A stretch of DNA of 7,324 nt from Planctomycetota bacterium (GCA_030614245.1 JAUWKK010000135.1:1-7324), one strand, 5' to 3'; positions 1 through 7,044 are shown, counted from the first letter of the stretch. The notes: generated by a model from the letters alone, not told the origin. A program made the numbers and translations.

Positions 1-283
1 CTTCGCGACGGTCGGCGCCGTCAGCGAGGAAGTAGCTCGAGCAATGGCCGAAGGTGCTATCCATGCCGCCGGGGCTGACGTCGCGGTCGCCACGACCGGC
101 ATCGCAGGCCCCGATGGCGGCAGCCCGGAGAAGCCCGTCGGACTCGTATACATCGCGGCAGCCGACAGGCACGGCGCCGAGGTGCAGCGCCGCCAATTCA
201 GTGGAGACCGCGCGTTCATTCGCGAAAGGACAGCTCGCATGGCGCTCAACCTCGTTCGCCGGCGCCTTTTGGCTCAGGAGTAG
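1..283 (+). CDS. cinA: CinA C-terminal domain protein (nicotinamide-nucleotide amidase), 3' end only
   Basis: The 3' end of a gene whose start lies before the window. Reading in frame from base 2 gives 93 residues beginning FATVGAVSEEVARAMAEGA and ending at TAG. The motifs VGAVSEEVA, TTGIAGPDGG and PEKPVGLVYIA are the hallmark of the CinA C-terminal domain (PF02464). That domain is known to deamidate nicotinamide mononucleotide to nicotinate mononucleotide in the pyridine-nucleotide salvage cycle, in the cytoplasm. Whether the gene also carries the N-terminal MoaB-like (COG1058) domain cannot be seen, so it could be a full CinA or a stand-alone PncC/YgaD-type protein. The reading frame is uninterrupted. 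It is followed 58 bp later by a co-directional URO-D family gene with its own ribosome binding site. No functional link between the two is evident. Confidence 0.9.
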   Translation, partial: FATVGAVSEEVARAMAEGAIHAAGADVAVATTGIAGPDGGSPEKPVGLVYIAAADRHGAEVQRRQFSGDRAFIRERTARMALNLVRRRLLAQE

Positions 284-341
284 TGCACCACAGCGTGGCA
301 CCTGGCCGAGATGCCGCACGAAATGAAAGGACGAAAGCAAG

Positions 342-1604
342 ATGGCAATGACATCACGTGAAAGACTGGCGGCGACACTGAGCCATGAGGCCCCGGATCG
401 CGTCTGTGTGGGATTTGGCGGCACGAATGTGACCGGAATCTCGGCCGGCGCGATTTCGCGGCTGAGAAAGGCGCTGCTCGGCGACGATGGCTACAAGGTC
501 AAGGTCGTCGAGCCTTACCAGGTGCTCGGCGAGATCGACCCCGAGCTGCGCGAGGCGCTCGGTATCGACGTGATCGGCGTCATGCCACGGAACACGATTT
601 TCGGCTTTCCCAACACCGACTGGAAGCCGTTCACGCTTTTCGACGGCACGGAGGTGCTCGTGCCGGGCGATTTCAACGTGACGGCCGAGCCGAACGGCGA
701 TCTGCTGATCTATCCGCAGGGCGACACGTCCGTTCCGCCGAGCGGCCGTATGCCGAGAGGCGGCTTCTACTTCGATGCAATATGCCGCCAGGAGCCGATC
801 GACGAAGAGAGCCTTGATCCCGCCGACAACACCGAAGATTTCGCTCCGCTGACCGACGACGACGTCAAGTGGTTTGCGGATGAAGCAGAGCGAGCCTATC
901 GCGGGGCCGATAGCGGCATCATACTGACAATTCCCGGGGCGGGCTTCGGCGACATCGCCCTCGTCCCTGCGATGTGGATGAAGCGAACGAAAGGTATCCG
1001 CGAAATAGAGGAGTGGTATGTTTCCACCGTGGCGCGGCGGGGATACGTGGAGAAGGTTTTCGAGAAGCAGTTGGAGGTTGCCCTCGCCAACTTGAGGCTG
1101 CTGGTGGATGCGTTGGGCGACCGCGTGCAGGCTGCTTTCGTCACGGGCACCGACTTCGGCACTCAGCGGGGGCCGTTCATCGGCGTGCAGACGTATCGCG
1201 AGCTCTACAAGCCCTATCACAAGGCCGTGAACGATTTTATCCACGAACACACTTTGTGGAAGACCTTCATCCACAGTTGCGGCAGCGTCGTTGATTTCAT
1301 CCCCGACTTCATAGACGCCGGATTCGACATCCTGAATCCCGTGCAATGCTCCGCAGCCGGCATGGACCCGAAGGCGCTGAAGAGAGAGTTCGGCAGGGAG
1401 ATTACATTCTGGGGCGGCGGCGTTGATACGCAGAAAACGCTGCCCTTCGGCACGCCCGACGAGGTCTACAGCGAAGTGCTCGAGCGGATCGAGATACTCG
1501 GCGAGGGCGGCGGATTCGTCTTCAATGCGATTCACAACGTCCAGGCCAACACCCCGACGGAGAACATGCTTGCAATGTTCAGGGCCTTGCGCGACAGTGC
1601 GTAG
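342..1604 (+). CDS. Uroporphyrinogen decarboxylase (URO-D) family protein, methyltransferase-like
   Basis: A 420-residue cytoplasmic protein of the URO-D superfamily (PF01208). The N terminus has the family opening MTSRERLAATLSHEAPDRV. The C-terminal half carries the zinc-site type motif HSCGS (His311, Cys313), then FWGGGVDTQKTLPFGTP, then FVFNAIHNVQANTPTENM. True HemE has an arginine-rich substrate loop (RQAGR near the N terminus) and about 350 residues. That loop is missing here and the protein is longer, so heme synthesis is unlikely. The H-x-C motif resembles the zinc ligands of corrinoid-dependent methyltransferases (MtaA, MtbA, CmuA). The usual third ligand, a cysteine before the PxEN motif, appears to be replaced by His398. 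The substrate is unknown and no corrinoid protein is encoded in the window. The start at 342 has AAAGGA at 326-331; ATG 348 is an alternative but lies further from it. The sugar transporter 28 bp downstream suggests a shared catabolic role. Confidence 0.85.
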   Translation: MAMTSRERLAATLSHEAPDRVCVGFGGTNVTGISAGAISRLRKALLGDDGYKVKVVEPYQVLGEIDPELREALGIDVIGVMPRNTIFGFPNTDWKPFTLFDGTEVLVPGDFNVTAEPNGDLLIYPQGDTSVPPSGRMPRGGFYFDAICRQEPIDEESLDPADNTEDFAPLTDDDVKWFADEAERAYRGADSGIILTIPGAGFGDIALVPAMWMKRTKGIREIEEWYVSTVARRGYVEKVFEKQLEVALANLRLLVDALGDRVQAAFVTGTDFGTQRGPFIGVQTYRELYKPYHKAVNDFIHEHTLWKTFIHSCGSVVDFIPDFIDAGFDILNPVQCSAAGMDPKALKREFGREITFWGGGVDTQKTLPFGTPDEVYSEVLERIEILGEGGGFVFNAIHNVQANTPTENMLAMFRALRDSA

Positions 1605-1618
1605 TGAAACCTGTCAAT

Positions 1619-1626
1619 AGAAGGAG
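1619..1626 (+). promoter_or_regulatory. Strong Shine-Dalgarno that selects the transporter start
   Basis: AGAAGGAG lies directly against the first ATG (1627), leaving no spacer, but is 6 nt from the ATG at 1633. The usual spacing of 5-9 nt therefore favours 1633 as the true initiation codon. Confidence 0.75.
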
Positions 1627-1632
1627 ATGTCT

Positions 1633-3042
1633 ATGCAATCAAGCGAGCAGCTTTCCGGTGGTGACCAGTCGGGTAGCATTGTGTTCCTCACTTGCATCTG
1701 CCTGGTGGCGGCGCTGGGCGGGCTGTTGTTCGGATACGATACGGGCGTCATCGCGGGTGCAATAGGCCCGCTGGAGGCTCACTTCAAGCTCAGTGCCGCC
1801 GCAAAGGGCTGGGCGGCCGCGTCCGCTCTCGTCGGCTGTGTGATCGGCGCCGCATTCGCCGGCCTGGCCAGCGACCGGCTGGGACGGAAGAAGGTGCTTA
1901 TCGTCTCGGCCGTGCTGTTCCTGATTTCGGCGATAGGCTCGGCCATTCCCCGCAGCCTGACCGAGCTGGTCATCTTCCGCATCCTGGGAGGGCTGGGCGT
2001 CGGTGCCGCATCAATGACCAGCCCAATGTACATCGCCGAGATCAGCCCGGCGCGGATCAGGGGGCGAATGGTCTCGCTCAACCAGCTCGCCATAGTCTCG
2101 GGTTTTCTCGTGGTCTACTTCGTGAACTACTTTATCGCGCTCGGGCAGCCCCAAGAATGGATCGACACCACCGGGTGGCGGTGGATGTTCGGCTCAGAGG
2201 CGCTCCCGGCCCTGCTGCTGCTCGGCCTGCTCTTCTTCGTGCCGGAGAGCCCACGCTGGCTGACGGCGAACGGGCGAGAGGATACGGCTCTACGCATTCT
2301 CGCGCGTGTGGATGGCTCTGCGTATGCCCGGACGGAGATGGCCGAAATCCGAAAAGCTATCCAGGAAGAAAGCGGGAGCCTGCGACAACTTCTGATGCCC
2401 GGAATGAAGATCGTGCTGGTCATCGGAATTGTTCTGGCCGTTCTGCAACAGGTCACCGGCATCAATGTTTTTCTCTACTATGCGCCGGAGATACTGAAGA
2501 GCCTGGTCGAGGATGCCAAGACTGACGTTGTACTCCTTCAGACCGTTCTCGTTGGTGCGGTGAATCTGCTGTTTACGATTATCGCGATCTGGACGGGCGA
2601 CAAGCTTGGCCGCAAGCCGCTGATGATCGTCGGAGCTACGGGGATGAGCATATCGATGTTCGTCATCGGGCTGGCCGCGTACACGCAGAACACCGCAGGG
2701 TGGGTACTGGCATTCATCCTGGGCTACATCGCCATCTTCGCGCTTTCGGTGGGGCCGGTGACATGGGTGATTCTGTCCGAGATATTCCCCACGAAGATTC
2801 GCGGCCGAGCGATGGCTATCGCTACTCTGTGCCTGTGGATTGCCAATTACATCATCTCGCAGACGTTCCCGATGATGGACGGCAACGAATGGCTCGTTCA
2901 ACGCTTCCACGGGGGGTTCCCGTTCTGGCTATACGGCGCATTCTGTGTGGTGCTGCTTCTCTTTGTCGCGGTTTTTGTACCGGAGACCAAGGGCAGGTCG
3001 CTCGAAGAAATCGAGAAGATGTGGGGGCGCAGCGGCAAGTGA
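1633..3042 (+). CDS. Sugar porter family MFS transporter (XylE/GLUT-like sugar/H+ symporter)
   Basis: A 469-residue integral inner-membrane protein with about 12 hydrophobic segments. The sugar-porter (PF00083) signatures occur in order; numbering counts the ATG at 1627 as residue 1. They are GGLLFGYDTGV (31-41), DRLGRKK (83-89), a PMYIAEISPARIRGR loop (133-147), PESPRWL (206-212), QQVTGIN (274-280), DKLGRKP (325-331), GPVTW (376-380), SEIFPTKIRGRAM (384-396) and the C-terminal PETKGRSLEEIE (452-463). The glutamines and asparagine of QQVTGIN and the Trp of GPVTW match sugar-contact positions known from XylE and GLUT proteins. The family imports monosaccharides such as xylose, glucose, galactose or arabinose, often with a proton; the specific sugar cannot be read from sequence. 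ATG 1627 would add two residues, but the Shine-Dalgarno spacing favours 1633. The gene probably shares a transcript with the URO-D family gene upstream and ends opposite a convergent cluster. Confidence 0.93.
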   Translation: MQSSEQLSGGDQSGSIVFLTCICLVAALGGLLFGYDTGVIAGAIGPLEAHFKLSAAAKGWAAASALVGCVIGAAFAGLASDRLGRKKVLIVSAVLFLISAIGSAIPRSLTELVIFRILGGLGVGAASMTSPMYIAEISPARIRGRMVSLNQLAIVSGFLVVYFVNYFIALGQPQEWIDTTGWRWMFGSEALPALLLLGLLFFVPESPRWLTANGREDTALRILARVDGSAYARTEMAEIRKAIQEESGSLRQLLMPGMKIVLVIGIVLAVLQQVTGINVFLYYAPEILKSLVEDAKTDVVLLQTVLVGAVNLLFTIIAIWTGDKLGRKPLMIVGATGMSISMFVIGLAAYTQNTAGWVLAFILGYIAIFALSVGPVTWVILSEIFPTKIRGRAMAIATLCLWIANYIISQTFPMMDGNEWLVQRFHGGFPFWLYGAFCVVLLLFVAVFVPETKGRSLEEIEKMWGRSGK

Positions 3043-3122
3043 GAAGGTGGATAGAAGATAGCCGGCAAGCGCTCGGCGGCGTCTGGGTGTGTCTTGTGAA
3101 GGGTCGATTATCGCTCGGGTGA
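3043..3122. other. 80-bp convergent intergenic region
   Basis: This gap lies between the stop codons of the transporter (+) and the TOPRIM-like gene (-). A transcription terminator would be expected for both strands. I find only short imperfect inverted pieces such as GCCG/CGGC and CGAT/ATCG, with no strong stem followed by a T-run on either strand. No RNA gene, repeat array or promoter is recognisable. Confidence 0.5.
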
Positions 3123-3764
3123 CTACGAGGCAATCTCTTGGAGGAAAGCCCTGACTTGCTCGAAAGCTTCGTGGTCGAAAGGCCAATCTCCCGCTTGAGC
3201 AGCCTCTCCAAGGCGTCTTGCTGGCTTAACTCGCGATGCCGAGAATACTTCAACCTTCCTGGATGCCAGAAAGACTTTGACCCGGGCCTTCGGAAGGTTG
3301 CCTGGCAGGTCAATATCTTCCTCTTGGAGACAGTCGAAGTACTTCTGCACGCAGGGGATTGCATGGTCTCCTTCCACGGACTCCAAGCACAATGTCTCCA
3401 ACATGCCGGGTCTGCCACCGCCGGGTAGTATCATTGCCGTGACTTTGGGGGCGCCCTCGGCGGATTCCAGCGGCATCTCGGGCACAGGCAGGTCTGCGGC
3501 TTTCAGAGCGCCCTTTATCTTGTCGAAAGCCGCACTAGCATCATCGTCAGCGTCCAATTCGACGCCCAAGGACCTCACCTTGGCGAAGCCGGGAGCGTTG
3601 CGAAGAGCCTTCAACTGCTCCCGCAACCGCGAAACACCGCGCATTGGCCACAATTGGATAGGCTCCAGGTGCATGTGCTCAATCAAGGCATCGAAGAACA
3701 ATTCTTCATCCTTCCCCTCAACGACGAGGACGTTGGGGTATTTAATCTGTTGCCGGGCCATCAT
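3123..3764 (-). CDS. DUF3226 TOPRIM-like protein, partner of the adjacent AAA ATPase
   Basis: A 213-residue protein resembling the DUF3226 family, which has a TOPRIM-like fold. The N terminus carries VLVVEGKDEELFF with the candidate catalytic Glu16. A second acidic cluster, GVELDADDD, holds Asp71 and Asp73. A middle block reads KVTAMILPGGG and ETLCLESV, and the C terminus has PARRLGEAAQAGDWPFDH, also typical of the family as I recall it. TOPRIM domains of this E...DxD type bind divalent metal and cleave or transfer nucleic-acid strands in OLD nucleases, topoisomerases and primases; nuclease activity here is inferred. The gene overlaps the 3' end of the ATPase gene by ATGA, implying translational coupling. 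GAGG at 3769-3772 sits 4 nt from the first ATG and 7 nt from the second (3761), so the protein may begin one residue later. Split ATPase + TOPRIM pairs occur in anti-phage systems such as PARIS (AriA-AriB). A house-keeping DNA-processing role is not excluded. Confidence 0.82.
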   Translation of the reverse strand: MMARQQIKYPNVLVVEGKDEELFFDALIEHMHLEPIQLWPMRGVSRLREQLKALRNAPGFAKVRSLGVELDADDDASAAFDKIKGALKAADLPVPEMPLESAEGAPKVTAMILPGGGRPGMLETLCLESVEGDHAIPCVQKYFDCLQEEDIDLPGNLPKARVKVFLASRKVEVFSASRVKPARRLGEAAQAGDWPFDHEAFEQVRAFLQEIAS

Positions 3765-4840
3765 CTCACCTCGATGTTCGCGTCGATTGCCTCCGTGAGC
3801 GTGTCTCGGTCATACGTCACGACAGCAATGGCATCGTCACGACGTTCCAGCCGGTGCAGGCGGAAGTCGTAGGGCTCTTCGTCCGAGAACGCCTTGTGTG
3901 CCGCTGCCATGCACTCATAGCTGTGGGTCGTCGCAAAGACCTGTGTGTTGAAATGGCGCGCGACCCGCCCAATGGCCCGCCACACCTTCGGCAGGATCGC
4001 ATGGTGCAGCCCGTTCTCGATCTCGTCAACCATCACAACGCCGTCAGGCGATTTCCCGATAGCGAGCACAAGGCTGGCCAGACGGTTGATTCCGTCGCCC
4101 ATGTAAGGAAGTGGTATGAGCTTGTCCAGTCCTATGTCGCCTTGTATCATTGCTTTGCCCGCGACAACACGCACGGAGAGGCGCTGCAGTCTAGGTTCGA
4201 CAATCTTCAAGGCTTCCAGTACCATGTTCTGTTTCTTGGTGGCTTCCATGTCGCCGAAGCGTTCAGCATCTTTGGCTGGCAACAACGGAGTTCGTGGCGT
4301 GAGAAAGTGTCCGGGAAACGGTGGACTGGGAGCAGGTGCATCGAATTGAACACCTTTCGGGTCTATGGTCATGTAGTAGGAAGTGGGCTGTTCTCCGTCC
4401 TTGTGGGATTCAAGTTTGAGCATGGGCGGCGCTTCCGACGACTGCTGCGCGCTGTCAGGCATCTCGTCATCGTGCCGTATAAACCAGCCTCCCTTGGGGG
4501 GCTCCTCGTGACGGGGGTCTTTCAGCCGAAGTGTGCGCCGTCCGTGTTCATCGCTTTCGCCAATGATCTCGACATCATTCGCAGTGTCAAAATCTGTAAA
4601 GAGCGATGCCGTCAGGGTTTCGTCCAGTGGAACATGGCCCCTGTCGCGTTCGATGGCCCGGTAGGTGTTAAGGCGCAAAGCGAGCTACAGGCTGTATGCC
4701 CCGCAGTGGATGAACACGGCTTCGAGAAAAGCCGTCTTGCCGATATTGCTCATGCCGGCGATCAGGTTTATCCGCTCAAGGTTGTCCACCTTCAACTGGC
4801 GAAAGCAACGGAAGTTTCGTAACTCGAATGACTTATACAT
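3761..4840 (-). pseudogene. AAA family ATPase (AAA_15/AAA_21, OLD/ABC-like) interrupted by an in-frame TAG at codon 52
   Basis: Reading from ATG at 4840 gives a 359-residue ATPase if the TAG at 4685-4687 (codon 52) is read through. The N terminus, MYKSFELRNFRCFRQLKVD, is the usual first strand of SMC/RecF/OLD-like ATPases. Walker A is GMSNIGKT (29-36). A signature-like GDGINRL lies near 248-254, Walker B VVMVDEIENG has Asp272 and Glu273, and FATTHSYE supplies the switch His306. All core ATPase motifs are present, so the gene looks recently intact. The stop falls in YSL-TAG-LALRLN, where relatives as I recall them have Glu-Leu; a single G-to-T change of GAG would explain it. Restart at the TTG at 4678 would lack Walker A and should be inactive. 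GAGG (4847-4850), 6 nt from ATG 4840, supports this start. The gene lies 57 bp after serS and overlaps the TOPRIM-like gene by 4 bp. The lesion is either a real nonsense mutation or a sequence error. Confidence 0.85.
3766..3775 (-). promoter_or_regulatory. Ribosome binding site of the TOPRIM-like gene, inside the ATPase 3' end
   Basis: On the minus strand the sequence reads ATCGAGGTGA just before ATGATG. The same ten bases precede the ATPase start (4844-4853). It also encodes the last residues of the ATPase, so reinitiation after ATPase translation is likely to drive the TOPRIM-like gene. Confidence 0.65.
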
Positions 4841-4843
4841 CTG

Positions 4844-4853
4844 TCACCTCGAT
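4844..4853 (-). promoter_or_regulatory. Ribosome binding site defining the true ATPase start
   Basis: ATCGAGGTGA on the minus strand, followed by CAG and then ATG at 4840. This places the start upstream of Walker A and exposes the premature TAG. The TTG at 4678, where the uninterrupted frame resumes, would be a false start. Confidence 0.7.
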
Positions 4854-4897
4854 ATCTGCTGAGATGAAATGTTAAGGCTGTTCGGATTCATGCTTTA

Positions 4898-6165
4898 CTA
4901 CCCAATCCTCTTCATCCCGCCGACGTACGGCCGCAGGGCTTCCGGGATCAGCACGCTGCCGTCGGGCTGCTGGTATGTCTCGAGCAGGGCGATTATCAGG
5001 CGTGGGAGGGCAACTCCCGAGCCGTTGAGCGTATGAACGAATTGGGGCTTGCCGCCCTTTTCCCTGAAGCGTATCTTGCCGCGCCGGGCCTGGAAGTCGA
5101 GGAAATTGCTGCACGAGCTGACCTCGAACCAGCGCTCCTCGGCAGGTGCCCACAGCTCGATGTCGTAGCACTTGGCGTTCGAGAAGCTCATCTCGCCCGT
5201 GCACAGCAGCAGGACTCGATAGTGCAGGCCCAGCTCTTGCAGGATTACCTCGGCATCTGCGGTGAGTTTTTCGAGCTCGTCCCAGGATGTCTCGGGGCGG
5301 ACGATCTTGAAGAGCTCGACCTTGTCGAACTGGTGCAGGCGGATCAGGCCGCGGGTGTCGCGGCCGTAGCTGCCGGCCTCACGCCGCCAGCAGGGCGTGT
5401 AGGCGGTATAGCAAAGCGGCAGACTTGATGCATGAGCACTTCATCGCGGTGCAGGCTCGTGAGCGGTGCCTCTGCCGTGGGGATCAGGAAGAAGTCGTCG
5501 ACGTCGCAGCGATACATGTCTTCTTCGAACTTCGGCAGTTGGCCGGTCGTGACCATCGTATCGCGGTTCGCGATGAAGGGCGGCAAGCTTTCGGTATAGC
5601 CGTGTTTTCGGGTGTGCGTGTCGAGCATGAAGCAGCTCAGGCCGCGGACCGTCGCGGCCCCGGAGCCCTTGAACATGGGGAAGTTACTGCCGGCGATCCT
5701 GGTGGCTCGTTCGAAGTCGAGGATGCCGAGATCGGCGCCGAGATCCCAGTGGGCTTTCGGCTCGAAGTCGAACGCCGGCTTCTCGCCCCAGTCGCGCAGC
5801 ACAACGTTATCGTCTGCACTTCTGCCGACCGGAACGTCGGCGGCGGCGAGGTTGGGGACGTTAAGCCTGAGATCGAGCAGCTTGTTGCGCATTTCCGCAA
5901 TCTGCGGCTCGAGTTCCTTGATCTCTTTGTTGATCCGGCCGACCTGCTCGATGATATCGGAGGCATCCTCGCCGGCCTTCTTCAACGTGGAGACCTGCTT
6001 GCTGGAGGCGTTGCGCCGGCCGCGGAGGTCTTCTACCTGCCGCATGAGCCGGCGCATTTCGGCGTCGATCTCGAGCAGATGATCGATGTCGACGGTCACG
6101 CCCTTGTCGGCGGCGCCTTGCCGAACGCGCCCCGGGTTCTTGCGGATGAATTCGATATCGAGCAT
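4898..6165 (-). pseudogene. serS: Seryl-tRNA synthetase, complete but for a single-base frameshift
   Basis: Class II aminoacyl-tRNA synthetase that charges tRNA-Ser, and tRNA-Sec where present, with serine in the cytoplasm. Frame one, from ATG 6165, encodes the N-terminal MLDIEFIRKNPGRVRQG, the two-helix coiled-coil arm (about residues 30-105, rich in Glu/Lys/Arg) and the catalytic core up to the serine-binding TAE (230-232) and HRDEVL (to residue 244). It then runs into ATGCATCAA and ends in a spurious TGA. Adding one G after the CTC codon of Leu244 (+ strand between 5433 and 5434) moves into frame two, which continues DASSLPLCYTAYTP, motif 2 WRREAGSYGRDTRGL (from 260), WFEVSSCSNFLDFQ and motif 3 GSGVALPRL (from 382). 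It ends GGMKRIG at TAG. The repaired length of 422 aa is normal for bacterial SerS. GGAG at 6173-6176, 7 nt upstream, supports the start. The gene follows the isomerase stop by 12 bp. The lesion is probably a sequencing error, since the gene is normally essential. Confidence 0.92.
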
Positions 6166-6177
6166 CGTCGTGCTCCG

Positions 6178-7044
6178 TTACTTTGCGGGCAGGTCGAAGA
6201 AGTATGGCGCCAGCGTCGTGTAGCCACGGGCGAAGCCTTCTTCGAAGCGCTCTCCGTGGAAGACCGGGTCCTCGTGCTCGATAGCGACACCGCCGTCGAA
6301 GCCGATGTCGATGAGCGCGGCGAAGACCTGTTTCCAGTCGACGCTCCCCCAGCCGGGGATGCGATACCTCCACCAGCCGCCGCCGTAGATGCCCTGCTGC
6401 GCCAGCTTGCCTGCCATCACTTCGGTGTCCTTCGCGTGGACGTGATAGATTCTGTCGGCGAACCGGCGGATCGCGGCGATGTAGTCTATCTCGAGCCAGA
6501 AGAGGTGCGACGGGTCGTATTCCAGGCCGAGCGCGGTTGACGGAACGGCGTCGAACATCATATCCCATGCCTCGGGCGATATGGCGATGTTGATGCCTCG
6601 GAACGGATGCCGGTGCATCATCGGACAGTTCTCGAATGCGATCTTCACGCCCTGATCTTCCGCGTGCCTGGCGATCGTCTTGTAGCCTTTCTTGAACTCC
6701 GGGATGTTATCCTCGATGTTCTTCTCGGGGTCGCGCCCGGCGAAAGTCGCCACTACCGGAACCTCGAGCGCCTTGGCGGCGGTGATCAGGTTCGTCAGGT
6801 GATCGAGGTTCTTCTCGCGGGTCGCTTCGTCGGGGTCGAGGTTGTTCTGGTAGGAGCCTACGGCCGAGATCGTCAGGCCCAGGTCATCGCAGAAGCTGCG
6901 GATCCTCTCTGCTTCGCCATCGAGGAAGGTGGACGGACTGATGTCGCTGCCGGGCTGGAATGCCAGCTCGCCGGAATTGAAGCCGGCGGCACTCGCGAAG
7001 CGAAGCCTCTCTTCATTGAAGGATGTCATTATACCCAGTTTCAT
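6178..7044 (-). CDS. Sugar phosphate isomerase/epimerase, xylose isomerase-like TIM barrel
   Basis: A 288-residue soluble TIM-barrel protein of the AP_endonuc_2 family (PF01261, COG1082). It starts MKLGIMTSFNEERLRFASAAGF. Candidate divalent-metal ligands lie in the expected order: Glu138 in AFENCP, Asp177 and His180 in EYDPSH, His201/His203 with Asp206 in YHVHAKD, and Glu256 in IEHED. GWGSVDW (231-237) followed by GFDGGVAIEHED is the usual C-terminal pattern. Relatives isomerise or epimerise sugars, inosose or hydroxypyruvate; the substrate here cannot be named. It is not endonuclease IV, because the overall sequence follows the sugar-isomerase branch. AAGGAA at 7052-7057, 7 nt before the ATG, supports the start. 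The gene lies between an SDR epimerase (47 bp upstream) and serS (12 bp downstream), all on one strand and possibly on one transcript. It may act on the sugar brought in by the transporter on the opposite strand, but that is inference. Confidence 0.88.
   Translation of the reverse strand: MKLGIMTSFNEERLRFASAAGFNSGELAFQPGSDISPSTFLDGEAERIRSFCDDLGLTISAVGSYQNNLDPDEATREKNLDHLTNLITAAKALEVPVVATFAGRDPEKNIEDNIPEFKKGYKTIARHAEDQGVKIAFENCPMMHRHPFRGINIAISPEAWDMMFDAVPSTALGLEYDPSHLFWLEIDYIAAIRRFADRIYHVHAKDTEVMAGKLAQQGIYGGGWWRYRIPGWGSVDWKQVFAALIDIGFDGGVAIEHEDPVFHGERFEEGFARGYTTLAPYFFDLPAK

Noticed and set aside
283..302. Possible hairpin after cinA (GTG-CCA / TGG-CAC)
   Set aside because: The stem is short with a 2-nt bulge and has no following T-run, so it is not a convincing terminator.
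354..1535. Long open frame antisense to the URO-D gene (393 codons)
   Set aside because: It is a codon-bias shadow in GC-rich DNA. It resembles no family I recognise, while the plus-strand frame carries clear family motifs.
3761..4678. A shorter 305-aa ATPase gene starting at TTG 4678
   Set aside because: It would lack Walker A. The upstream sequence in the same frame supplies a conserved N terminus, Walker A and a well-placed ribosome binding site.
4685..4687. Pyrrolysine or other recoding of the amber codon in the ATPase
   Set aside because: TAG ends cinA, the URO-D gene, the TOPRIM-like gene, serS and the epimerase in this window, so it is a normal stop. No pyl genes are present, and the position matches a Glu codon changed by one base.
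3854..4822. Plus-strand open frame opposite the ATPase (322 codons)
   Set aside because: No recognisable domain. The minus-strand frame has all the ATPase motifs, so this is a shadow even though it has no internal stop.
4841..4897. Promoter or terminator between serS and the ATPase
   Set aside because: The 57-bp gap holds a ribosome binding site but no clear -35/-10 pair and no hairpin with a T-run.
5425..5440. Programmed ribosomal frameshift in serS
   Set aside because: There is no slippery heptamer or recognisable stimulatory structure at the junction, and SerS is not known to use frameshifting. A lost base is simpler.
5425..6540. Long plus-strand open frame opposite serS and the isomerase (371 codons)
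   Set aside because: It spans two well-supported minus-strand genes and has the Val/Gly/Asp-rich low-information composition typical of a shadow frame.
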